Shown here piece after piece: positions 25,809 through 33,802 of a DNA stretch of 64,000 nt. The notes beneath the pieces are model-generated. The model did no database searches, had not been told where the DNA came from, and saw only the letters and a list, made by a program, of their open reading frames with translations. Numbering within the stretch: position 1 is the first letter of the stretch; each line of letters opens with the position of its first letter. The translations under genes were made by a program, and so were the position numbers. Origin of the DNA: JAGWAJ01 sp965215155 (GTDB lineage: Bacteria > Acidobacteriota > Vicinamibacteria > Vicinamibacterales > UBA8438); NCBI GenBank assembly GCA_965215155.1, contig CBDCCY010000004.1, positions 2,356,001-2,420,000 on the forward strand. The letters are read 5' to 3'.

Positions 25809-26960
25809 TCAGTACTCATAGGCCAGGGCCGGCTCGTCGACCGCGGCGAGGTCGTCCAGCCAGGAGGCCCGGTCGTCCCGCGGGCGCGTGAAGAACCGCC
25901 CCAGGTCGGCGGGGTCCTTCGCCTGGTGGTAGCGGAGGTAGATCCGCTCTTCGTCGACGCCGACGATCTCGACCTTGCCGGTCTCGTGCGACATGCAGTA
26001 CTTGGCCCGCCGGGCCAGCCCGGAGCCGCGCCGGAGCGCGTCCTGGAAGATGCGCCAGCCCCGGACGATCGGGACCTCGTAGGGCTCGTTGCCCGCCGTC
26101 GGCCGCCCCTGGAACAGGTAGTAGGGCGGACACCCGATGTAGGAGAGCCGCGAGTACATCTCGGCCAGCGTGGCCGCGTCGTCGTTGACCCCCCGAATGA
26201 GCGGGCACTGGTTGACGCAGATGACGCCGTTCCGCAGGCAGGCGTCGATGCCGGCCACCGCCGGCTCCGTCAGCTCGCGCGGGTGGTCGAAGTGCGCCAT
26301 CAGGTAGATGCGGCGTTCCGGCGTCGAGTACTTGCGGAAGGCGGCCTGCAGCTCGTCGTCCCGGAGCACGCGCCACGGGTCGAACGCCGGCATCTTCGAT
26401 CCGATGCGGATGATGCGGACGTGGTCGATGGCGCGCAGGGCCTCGAAGATCTCGACGAGCCGCCGCGTACTCATCAGGAGCGGGTCGCCGCCCGTCAGCA
26501 GCACGTTGCTGACCTCGGGATGGGCCGCGATGTAGGCGAGGCCGGCGCTGACGTCGTTGGTCACCTCGTCGTTGTCGTCCATGAAGAGCCGCTTGCGGAA
26601 GCAGTAGCGGCAGTAGGCGCCGCAGACCTCGTTGCAGAGCAGCAGGACGGTGTCGAAGTACTTGTGCTGCACGCCGCGGGCGACGGTCACGGCCTGCTCG
26701 TTGCTGGCGTCCAGCCGGCCCCAGTCGCTCAACTCCTCCTCGCGCGGAATGATGAGCTGGCGGATGGGGTCGTCGGGGTCGTTCCAGTCGATCAGCCCGA
26801 GGTAGTAGTCGTTGGCGCGGAAGACGTACTCCTCGGTGACCGGCTGCAGCCGGTCACGGACGTCGGCCGGGATCTCCGCCACCTGATCCAGGCGCCGAAC
26901 GTACTTCACCCGCTGCCGCCCGCCGGCCGCCGACGATGATTGCGTCAGTGGTGTAGTCAT
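25809..26960 (-). CDS. KamA-family radical SAM aminomutase (lysine 2,3-aminomutase-like)
   Basis: A 383-residue enzyme. The radical-SAM cluster motif is C113-x3-C117-x2-C120 (CGAYCRYCF). GGDPLLMS is the SAM-binding GGE-type turn, and VIRIGSKMPAFDPWRV-like and QCPLIRGVNDD segments are characteristic of the KamA/EpmB family. The C-terminus has CMSHETGKVEIVG. It would move an amino group from C2 to C3 of lysine or a related amino acid with PLP and SAM. The C-terminal zinc Cys residues of clostridial KamA are not obvious, so the substrate is uncertain (lysine, glutamate, or the EF-P lysine for EpmB). ATG 26960 is preferred: upstream in-frame codons lack family similarity. Confidence 0.82.
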   Translation of the reverse strand: MTTPLTQSSSAAGGRQRVKYVRRLDQVAEIPADVRDRLQPVTEEYVFRANDYYLGLIDWNDPDDPIRQLIIPREEELSDWGRLDASNEQAVTVARGVQHKYFDTVLLLCNEVCGAYCRYCFRKRLFMDDNDEVTNDVSAGLAYIAAHPEVSNVLLTGGDPLLMSTRRLVEIFEALRAIDHVRIIRIGSKMPAFDPWRVLRDDELQAAFRKYSTPERRIYLMAHFDHPRELTEPAVAGIDACLRNGVICVNQCPLIRGVNDDAATLAEMYSRLSYIGCPPYYLFQGRPTAGNEPYEVPIVRGWRIFQDALRRGSGLARRAKYCMSHETGKVEIVGVDEERIYLRYHQAKDPADLGRFFTRPRDDRASWLDDLAAVDEPALAYEY

Positions 26961-27405
26961 AGGTCCTGTCCAGGCGACGCCGAATGGCGCCGCGGTGTCA
27001 TCCGGATCGGCGTCCGCCGTCACCGCGCCCCAAGGCTTCAGGCGTCGGGCTGGCGGCAACCGCCGCATGCGGGTCGATGCCCCGCCGGGGACCAGCGCGC
27101 GGGCGACAGCCGCGCGGCCGGACGGTCAGAGTATTTCAGGAACCGGGGCGGATGCAACCCCGGACGCAGCGCGTCGGCCCCCCGCGCCGGACTGCGCGCG
27201 AGGGCTTCGGACGCAAGTCACTGAGCCTCCGGGGGATGCGGATCTTGGCCCCGCCCCGGGGAGAAACGCGCGACCTCCAGGCCGGGATGCCGGCTGAGCC
27301 TCGGTCGCCGTCGGCGCCTCGCCGAGCCGGCGGTCGGAGGGCCCGCCCGCCGCCGAGGGGGTGCTCCGACGGCGTGCCGGAGCACGATCGGCCGGCCGGC
27401 GCGGG
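26961..27405. other. Gene-free interval
   Basis: 445 bp between the KamA-type gene start and the RraA-like gene end. I see no gene, no clear RNA family and no T-run terminator. Several GC-rich dyads occur near 27180-27370. The KamA promoter should lie in the first part. Confidence 0.5.
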
Positions 27406-28314
27406 TCAGCGCTCGCGCGTCCGGCGCTCGTACTCGTCGCGCAGCGCGGGCGACAGGGGATAGACGTCGCGGAAGCGGTGTCTTCCGCTGCGGAGCAGAT
27501 CTCGTTCGTGGTCCTCGAGCGCGGCGCGCTCGGCGGCGGACGCGAGCACGGCGGGGACGAGCGCCGGCGGGAAGAAGAGGACTCCGGTGTCGTCGGCCAC
27601 GACGACGTCGCCCGGCAGCACGGTGGCGGTGCCGATGCGCACGGGCGTGTTCCAAGCTGCGCCCAGCCAGCTCGTGGTCTTGACGTCGAAGAAGCGGGCG
27701 AATACCGGGAAGCCGTGGAATGCGTCCGACGCGAGCTCCGCGAGATCGCGGCTCCCGCCATCGATGACGACACCCGCCGCTCCGCGGAGCTTGATGCCGA
27801 GCGCCCCCATTCCGCCGAACAGCACGTGGCCGCCGGCGCCGCCCAGCTCGGCCACGATCACGTCCCCGGGCTGCGCCTCTTCCGCGGCCCGCGCGTAGTA
27901 GCGGCGGTCCCAGTCGCCCTCCGCGGCGAGGGTGTCGATGGCCGTGACGAAGTCGGGGCGGGGCGGGAGAAAGCGCATCGTCAGGGCCCGGCCCGCGATC
28001 CGCTCGCCGGGCTGCGTGCTCCGGAAGCCGCGGACGTAGTTGACCCGGTACTCGCCGAGCGCGCTCCAGATGTCCTCGAGCTGCATCTCGCGCAGGCGTG
28101 CGAGGTCGGTGTCGCTGACCGTCGCGGCGGCGCGGGCCGGCCGCAGCACGTCCATGATCGCGCTGTACGAGGCCCGATTGGCGCGGAACCCCTCCGGGGC
28201 CTCGACGTCAGCCTCCGGAGCCGTCCCGGACGGCTGCGCGGCGGCGGGGACGCTCGCCAGCAGGGCAACGACCGGCAGGGCAACCGCAGGCAGAACGAGC
28301 GCGTGTCCTCGCAT
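27406..28314 (-). CDS. Secreted RraA-like protein (HMG/CHA aldolase-type fold)
   Basis: A 302-residue protein whose first 27 residues (LVLPAVALPVVALLASVPAAA) form a signal peptide, unusual for a family that is normally cytoplasmic. The RraA/4-hydroxy-4-methyl-2-oxoglutarate aldolase core follows at ~110-290: GRALTMRFLP, GDVIVAEL, FGGMGALGIKLRGAAGVVIDGGSRDL (the substrate-site GxxxxxxAxxxGxxGxVIDGxxRD region) and GDVVVADDTGVLFFP. It may cleave a keto-acid aldol or act as a non-catalytic binder; the metal-site Asp after GxRD is kept. ATG 28314 is the start. It is divergent from the gluconate-dehydrogenase-like pair by 93 bp. Confidence 0.78.
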   Translation of the reverse strand: MRGHALVLPAVALPVVALLASVPAAAQPSGTAPEADVEAPEGFRANRASYSAIMDVLRPARAAATVSDTDLARLREMQLEDIWSALGEYRVNYVRGFRSTQPGERIAGRALTMRFLPPRPDFVTAIDTLAAEGDWDRRYYARAAEEAQPGDVIVAELGGAGGHVLFGGMGALGIKLRGAAGVVIDGGSRDLAELASDAFHGFPVFARFFDVKTTSWLGAAWNTPVRIGTATVLPGDVVVADDTGVLFFPPALVPAVLASAAERAALEDHERDLLRSGRHRFRDVYPLSPALRDEYERRTRER

Positions 28315-28407
28315 GGCTCCCTCGTCGGGCGGCGCGCGCCGCCGGATGACGCAGCTCGGCGTCCGCGGTCTCGACCAGCGGACCGGGACCCGTGCTATAA
28401 GGATGCC

Positions 28408-29061
28408 ATGAACCAGAGACTGTCCCGCCGCGAGTGGCTGAAGCGAGCGGCCGTCGCCGGCGCGGCGGCGGCGGTTCCGGTCGGAGCGCTCGGGGCGCGA
28501 CGCCCCGAGCAGGCTCCGGCCGGGGCGTCGTTCGACACGCTGACCGCGGCGGAGGGGGAGACGCTCGAGGCGATCACCGCCCGGCTGATTCCGACCGACG
28601 ATTACGGTCCGGGCGCAACGGAGGCACGCGCGACGCGCTACATCGACCGCGCCCTCGGCGGCGCCCTGGCCGCGTCGCTCCCCGCCTACCGCGAGGGGCT
28701 CCGAGCCGTCGACCGCTTCTCGGAGACCGCGGCGGGGGGACGCTTCGCCGACCTCCCGGCCGATGCGCAGGACGGCGTGCTGCGGGCGATCGAGCACGGG
28801 TCGGCGTCGGGGTTCGCCGGCGGCTCGGCGGCGTTCTTCGCGATGGTCCGCTCGCACACCATCCAGGGTACGTTCTCGGACCCGGCGTACGGCGGGAACG
28901 AGGGCTTCGTCGGCTGGGAGCTGCTCGGCTACCCGGGCGTGCGGACCGCGGTCACGCCGGAGCTCCAGCGGATGGACGTCGCCCCGCGGGCCCGGCACGT
29001 CTCGGCCTACGACTACCCGGCGTTCGCTGCCGCCCGCGCGAGGAGGACCCGTGGCCGTTGA
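28408..29061 (+). CDS. Gluconate 2-dehydrogenase subunit 3 family protein, Tat-exported
   Basis: A 217-residue small subunit of a membrane flavoprotein dehydrogenase. MNQRLSRREWLKRAAVAGAA is a Tat signal (S-R-R-x-W-L-K), so it is exported folded, usually with its flavoprotein partner. The mature part LTAAEGETLEAITARLIPTD and FVGWELLGYPG is the family signature. It starts at ATG 28408, preceded by a GGA-type ribosome site. Its TGA overlaps the GTG start of the next gene by 11 bp, which indicates tight coupling. The small subunit carries the Tat signal, while the large subunit has none visible, so co-export of the complex is likely. No c-type cytochrome subunit is seen nearby. Confidence 0.82.
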   Translation: MNQRLSRREWLKRAAVAGAAAAVPVGALGARRPEQAPAGASFDTLTAAEGETLEAITARLIPTDDYGPGATEARATRYIDRALGGALAASLPAYREGLRAVDRFSETAAGGRFADLPADAQDGVLRAIEHGSASGFAGGSAAFFAMVRSHTIQGTFSDPAYGGNEGFVGWELLGYPGVRTAVTPELQRMDVAPRARHVSAYDYPAFAAARARRTRGR

Positions 29062-30754
29062 GCTTCCCAGGACCGACGTCGCCGTCATCGGCCTCGGCGC
29101 GGTGGGCGGTGTGGCCGCGCTGCCTCTGACGGAGGCCGGCCTGCAGGTGGTCGGCCTCGAGGCAGGACGCTGGCTGAGCGCGCGCGACCACGCGCCGGAC
29201 GAGCTGTTCAACAACTACCGGGGCTGGCCCGACTCGGTCCAGAAGGCGAACCGGGAGGTCCCGGTGCACCGCCGGAACCCCTCGGCGCCGGAGACACGGG
29301 CGTCGCTCCACCCGATGATGAACGCCGTCGGCGGCACGACGCTGCACTACTGGGCCCAGAGCTGGCGGCTGAACCCGTGGGACTTCCGGGTGGCGAGCGA
29401 GACGGCGCGCCGCTACGGCGCATCCCGCCTGCCAGCGGGCACGACGGTCGAGGACTGGCCGTTCGGGCTCGAGGAGCTCGAGCCGTACTACGACCACGTG
29501 GAGCACGCGATCGGCGTGTCGGGGCAGGCCGGCAACATCGCCGGCACGATCGACGAGCGGGGCAACGTCTTCGAGGGCCCGCGCCGGCGCCGCTACCCGA
29601 TGCCGCCGCTGCGCGGCACGGGCTTCACGGAGCTGATGACCGGCGCGGCCCGGCGGCTCGGCTGGCATCCGTTCCCCGGTCCGGCTGCCATCAACAGCGA
29701 GCGCTACGGCGACCGCGCCGCCTGCCAGTACCACGGTTTCTGCAACCGCGGCGGCTGCCACCTCGACGCCAAGAACTCGACCGCCGTCACCACGATCCCC
29801 CGCGCGCAGGCGACGGGACGGCTCGACGTCGTGACCGAGGCCCACGTCCGCTCGATCCGCGTCGACGGCGACGGGCGGGTGAGCGGTGTCGAGTACGTCA
29901 AGGACGGCGAGACCTACGTCCAGCCCGCCGCGGTCGTCCTCCTGGCGAGCTACACCTACGAGAACGTCCGGCTGCTCCTGCTCTCGAAGTCGTCGCCCTA
30001 TCCCCGCGGGCTCGCCAACAACGGCGGGCAGGTCGGCCGCCACTACCTGAGCCACGCGCAGCTCGGCGGCGTGACCGCACTCTTCCCGCACGACCTCAAC
30101 CGCTGGTACGGGCTGCCGGCGCAGGGTGTAGCGGTCGACGACTGGGCCGACGACAACTTCGACCACGCCGGGCACGACTTCATCGGCGGCGGCAACCTCT
30201 GGATCTACTCCGACCGGCGGCCCATCGAGGCGGCGAGCATGGCCACCTTCGGCCGGGCGCCGGCCTGGGGCTCGGCCTGGAAGGCGTTCGTCATGGAGAA
30301 CGCCGACCGCACGTGCGGCTCCTACCTCCAGAAGACGACGCTCCCCTACGAGGGCAACTACCTCGACCTGCACCCGACGATCACCGACCCGCTGGGCGAC
30401 CCCGTCTGCCGCATCACGGCCGACTACGGCGAGAACGAGCACCGCATCAACGACTTCATCCAGGACCGGATGGAGGAGTGGTTCCGCGAGGCGGGGGCGA
30501 TCGACGTGATTCGCGGCGGCCTCGGCACCATGGGTCCCACCACGCACGCCTACGGCGGCACCCGGATGGGAGACGACCCGGAGACCAACGTCGTCGACCG
30601 CTGGGGCTTCGCCCACGAGGTGCCGAACCTCGGCGTCCTCGGCGCCTCGGTGATGGGGACCAGCGGCGCGCACAATCCGACCCTCACCGCGCAGGCCCTC
30701 GCCTGGCGCACGGCCGAGCATCTGGCGGCGAACTGGCGGTCGATCGCGGAGTGA
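29051..30754 (+). CDS. GMC-family flavoprotein dehydrogenase
   Basis: A 567-residue FAD enzyme. The dinucleotide fold is TDVAVIGLGAVGGVAALPL with LEAGRW. NAVGGTTLHYWAQSWRL is the GMC flavin-binding segment. CQYHGFCNRGGCHLDAKNST is a Cys-rich insertion typical of the gluconate 2-dehydrogenase/fructose dehydrogenase branch, and TTHAYGGTRMGDDPETNVVD plus TSGAHNPTLTAQALAWR provide the catalytic His/Asn region. It oxidises a sugar or polyol hydroxyl and passes electrons to the respiratory chain. The GTG start at 29051, with AGGAGG just before, overlaps the small subunit gene. The absence of its own signal peptide fits piggy-back Tat export with that subunit. Confidence 0.85.
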   Translation: MAVELPRTDVAVIGLGAVGGVAALPLTEAGLQVVGLEAGRWLSARDHAPDELFNNYRGWPDSVQKANREVPVHRRNPSAPETRASLHPMMNAVGGTTLHYWAQSWRLNPWDFRVASETARRYGASRLPAGTTVEDWPFGLEELEPYYDHVEHAIGVSGQAGNIAGTIDERGNVFEGPRRRRYPMPPLRGTGFTELMTGAARRLGWHPFPGPAAINSERYGDRAACQYHGFCNRGGCHLDAKNSTAVTTIPRAQATGRLDVVTEAHVRSIRVDGDGRVSGVEYVKDGETYVQPAAVVLLASYTYENVRLLLLSKSSPYPRGLANNGGQVGRHYLSHAQLGGVTALFPHDLNRWYGLPAQGVAVDDWADDNFDHAGHDFIGGGNLWIYSDRRPIEAASMATFGRAPAWGSAWKAFVMENADRTCGSYLQKTTLPYEGNYLDLHPTITDPLGDPVCRITADYGENEHRINDFIQDRMEEWFREAGAIDVIRGGLGTMGPTTHAYGGTRMGDDPETNVVDRWGFAHEVPNLGVLGASVMGTSGAHNPTLTAQALAWRTAEHLAANWRSIAE

Positions 30755-31015
30755 TCTGACGGTCGATCGCGGCCCCCGCAGGCGGCCGACGTCACGCTGC
30801 CGACGGTAGGTCCAGCGGCCCGCTACGCTTGCGTCAGATCTTGGCGCGTGGCCTTGTGACGGGACCCGTCCGCTCGCAACTCGGCGCCCGTCTCGTCCGA
30901 CCGGCTCCCGCGGCAGAGCGAAGGCGCGCGGAGCGACGGGCTCCTGCACCGTCAGGCCGACACGGTTCTCGCGTTACACTGAATTCTCGTGGAGGCTAAG
31001 GCTGAAGGTGATCCG

Positions 31016-31258
31016 ATGAAGAACGTGACGATTACGTTGCCCGAGGACACCGCCCGCTGGTTGCGGATCAAGGCCGCCGAGGACGATCGCAGCGTATCCC
31101 GGTGGATCGGCGAGTTGCTGGAGCGGATGCGGCGCCAGCAGGACGACTACGAAGTCGCGATGCAGCGCTACCTGGCGATGAAGCCGCGGAAGATGGAATG
31201 GCCCGGAGGCCGCCGGCCCACGCGCGAGGAGCTCCATGACCGGCCCGGTCTTCGTTGA
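31016..31258 (+). CDS. Ribbon-helix-helix (CopG-type) antitoxin
   Basis: An 80-residue protein. MKNVTITLPEDTARWLRIKAAEDDRSVSRWIGELL is a classical ribbon-helix-helix DNA-binding unit: the beta strand (VTITLP) docks in the major groove as a dimer. The C-terminal tail (YLAMKPRKMEWPGG) is the toxin-binding region expected of an antitoxin. It starts at ATG 31016, with GGTG about 7 nt upstream. The next frame overlaps it by 23 bp and encodes a PIN-toxin N-terminus, the usual antitoxin-toxin order. Because the toxin is cut short, the antitoxin may survive as an orphan repressor. Confidence 0.8.
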   Translation: MKNVTITLPEDTARWLRIKAAEDDRSVSRWIGELLERMRRQQDDYEVAMQRYLAMKPRKMEWPGGRRPTREELHDRPGLR

Positions 31259-31472
31259 CACCAACGTCTTCGTCTATCGGCACGATGCCTCCGACCCGGC
31301 GAAGCAGGCCCGAGCGCAGCGGTGGATCGCGTTGCGCGCCCGCCTCCGCGCGGGACGCCTGAGCTTTCAGATTCTGCAGGAGCTGTACGCGACGCTGACG
31401 CGCGTCGGGAGGCCGAGCTTCGATCCCGCAGACGCCCGGCAGATAAAGATCTGCCTCTTCGTTGAAGCATGA
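31236..31472 (+). pseudogene. VapC-like PIN-domain toxin, C-terminus lost
   Basis: The 78-residue frame begins MTGPVFVDTNVFVYRHDASD, where the DTN Asp is the first catalytic acid of PIN RNases, and continues through LSFQILQELYATLTR with the conserved Glu. After DPADARQ the match ends, and IKICLFVEA is foreign. The second half, with the remaining acidic residues (normally in a WWDALIVAAA-type helix), is missing. It is therefore very unlikely to cleave RNA. The break lies just before a decayed ATPase gene on the opposite strand, so one deletion or insertion may have removed the toxin's end. Confidence 0.75.
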
Positions 31473-31510
31473 TGCTGCGGTCCCCGGAACAGCATCGATC
31501 AGTGCCAACC

Positions 31511-32879
31511 TCACGTCGACGTGCCCTTCGAAGACCGCAAACATTGCCGGTCGGTCTTTCGTCTGGCCAGGGCTTCGAGCTCCAGAATCGCGCTGACGCC
31601 CGGGTTGGCGGAGTACCGCTTGGCCGCCGCGCGGTATGCGGTCTCGGCTTGCCGCAACTCGTCGTCCGTCCGGTCGGTTCGGCTTCGCAGCAAAGCGAAG
31701 TACCTTTCGGTTGCCTCCGCCAATTCCACGGCGCGAAGACTCTGTTGAGGTACGTCGACCTTCTGAATCTCTTCCGCGATGTCCTCAATCGAGCGGTTCG
31801 CATACTCGAGCAGTGCCGGCCCGCCGGGGTCGAGGGTGCGCAACTCTCCCGCCTCGAGGGATTGAATGATGAACGGGGAATGGGATGTGCAGACGAACTG
31901 GATCCTCGGGAAGGTCTCCTTCAGGTCACGGACTATTCGCCGTTGCCACTTCGGATGCAGGTGCACGTCGATCTCGTCCACCAGGACCAGACCCGGGGTC
32001 TGCTGCAGCACGGCCTCAGAGTCTTCCTCTCCCGCCTCGAATACGAGATGAGAGTTCTGCATGACGGCCTTGGTCGCGACGTCGGCGACCAGGGCCGCCA
32101 TCATCCGCTGTCCCGCGCTGAGATTGGAGAATGGCTGTGCCTGCCCCGCGATCGAAAGCACGATCTCCTGGCGGTCACCGTCGTACCGGAGACCGTCGGC
32201 CTCGGGAATGCAGCGAACGATGGCGCCAGTCACGGCCTGGTAGCCTGGCCTCCAGCGCCCGCCCCGATTGGCGGAGGCGATCGCTTCGCGTTGAAACCAG
32301 ATTCTCAGGTCGCCCGCCCGGATTCGTTCCTGAAAGCAGTCGTAGAATGCCTCCCAACGGCGGGCGGAGCGGTGCGCCTTCAACGTCGTCGGGTCCCGCG
32401 ATCGCGACGGAAGCTACGCGCGCCCGGCACCGTAGTAGGCAATGACGGGACTGGACGGGTTGTCGCCCGCCCGGTCCCGCGCAAAGTGATTCTCGATGAT
32501 TCGCAGGGCTTCGGCCGCCTCGACGTTGGTCGTTCTCGATCCGTGCAGGCGAATCTGCCGGCGCCACTCGACTTCGTGACCTGCAAATCTCACCCGTGGC
32601 AGTGACGGACACCGGTTTGCATTCCACGAATCGGGAGCGGTCGCCCTCGTGCCGGACGCCGAGACGGATCTCGTTGCGAAGGATGTTCCTTCCGCTGTTC
32701 GCCAGCATGGAATCGGGCGGCTTGACGAGCCAGATGCCGGCGGCGACCGCGAGCGCGTCGAGAATGGTCGTCTTTCCGGCACCATTGTCACCCACGAGCA
32801 GAGTGAACCGAGGGTGCAAGTCCAGCCTTTGCTCTTCAAAGCGCTTGAAGTTCTGTATCCGGAGTTGATCGATTCTCAT
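31511..32879 (-). pseudogene. AAA-family ATPase (OLD/PtuA-like), frameshifted and with an internal stop
   Basis: From ATG 32879 the N-terminus reads MRIDQLRIQNFKRFEEQRLD, then LVGDNGAGKTTILDAL (Walker A). Near 32595 the frame shifts and the sequence continues as FAGHEVEWRRQIRL...VIAYYGAGRA, which meets a TAG at 32414-32416. The same frame carries on to 31511 with FSNLSAGQRMMAALV (signature), GLVLVDEIDVHLHPKWQ (Walker B, D-loop) and FVCTSHSPFIIQSL (H-switch). The architecture matches single-protein SMC-like ATPases used in phage defence such as Septu PtuA, but no HNH partner follows, so that link is only suggestive. Two independent lesions show it is decayed, barring sequencing errors. Confidence 0.78.
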
Positions 32880-33192
32880 GTTCGTCATGCTCCGGAAGAA
32901 CTCGTTCCTCGGAAGCCGGACGGACCTCACTCCAACGTGGTTTCGCCCCTTGGCCGGCCGGTCGTGCCTTGGGCGTCGCTCGGGCGAGTCCGCAGACGAC
33001 CGTGGTGCTCGCCGCGGTCGCCGATTGCTTGTAGAGCCCGCAACCCGGTACCCAGCCGGCCCGGCCGGTCGTGCTCGGGACTGCAACGCGGCCCGCGACG
33101 ACCTGGCTCTCCAGGGTTACGGAAGGCCCCACGAGGGAGATCTCACGCGTGCCGAACGGGCGTGACGGGCGTCGGACCCGCGCGCTGCCGCG

Positions 33193-33441
33193 TCAGTGAT
33201 GGTGGTGGTGGATCGCCTCGTGCTCGGCGACCTGCTTGTCCCGCCGAATCTTCGCCGCTGCCTTCCGGGCCGACTTCAGGTTCATCTCGCGGGTGCCGTC
33301 GGAGCTGACGGCGAACATCGAGATCAGCCGCTCGACCTCGCCGCTCCGGCAGGAGGGACAGGCCACCGGGCCGCTCTTCGGGAGGATGACGGCCTCGAAC
33401 TGGTTATCGCAGGCGCGGCAGCGGTACTCGTAGATCGGCAT
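33193..33441 (-). CDS. FmdB-family zinc-ribbon protein
   Basis: An 82-residue protein. MPIYEYRCRACDNQFEAVIL and ACPSCRSGEVERLISMF give the two CxxC knuckles of the FmdB/CxxC_CXXC_SSSS family. A Lys/Arg-rich helix follows, and the extreme C-terminus is IHHHHH, a natural His run that could bind metal. These small proteins are often encoded beside unrelated genes and have been proposed as regulators, without firm proof. The start at ATG 33441 is unambiguous. It stands alone between a decayed ATPase gene and a truncated nuclease gene. Confidence 0.85.
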   Translation of the reverse strand: MPIYEYRCRACDNQFEAVILPKSGPVACPSCRSGEVERLISMFAVSSDGTREMNLKSARKAAAKIRRDKQVAEHEAIHHHHH

Positions 33442-33478
33442 GGCTGAGCGGCAGTGTGGATCGGCGGTCAACCGGCGG

Positions 33479-33799
33479 TCAAGCGGCGGGCGCTCGGGTT
33501 GCGGGAAGCAGAGCGACATCGCCGATCACGGGAGGAGATCGCCGGCCGCATGACCGCCCGCGGGGCGCGCGAGAGGGGGCCACGTGGTCCCGGACGTGGC
33601 AGCCGCCGGCGAATGCGCGCTCAACCACCTTGGCAACCATGATCACGGCGGCGGCGTGCCGGCTTCCCTGCGGTGTCACTTCGACGATCTCCCCGTCGAT
33701 CAGCTCGATCCGATCGGCAGGACCGAAGACGCCGGAGTCGACTGCTCGGTCGTACGCCTCACGGTTCCAGCGGTAGATTCTCGCGGTCGTGTCGGCCAA
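33479..33799 (-). pseudogene. Uma2-family endonuclease, truncated
   Basis: The frame from TTG 33799 (GGAG six bases before) reads IYRWNREAYDRAVDSGVFGPADRIELIDGEIVEVTPQGSRHAAA, the N-terminal half of Uma2 (DUF820) PD-(D/E)XK proteins. After AFAGGCHVRDHV the family's core with the catalytic E-P-D-x-x-V segment is missing, and the remaining residues are unrelated. It starts three bases after the stop of the FAD/Fe-S gene, so it would be co-transcribed with it. It is likely non-functional. Confidence 0.65.
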
Positions 33800-33802
33800 G
33801 AG

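Noticed and set aside
26961..27405. Possible cobalamin-type or other riboswitch in the gene-free interval
   Set aside because: Some GC-rich dyads and a CACTGAGCC string are present, but the B12 box and the expected order of conserved elements are absent.
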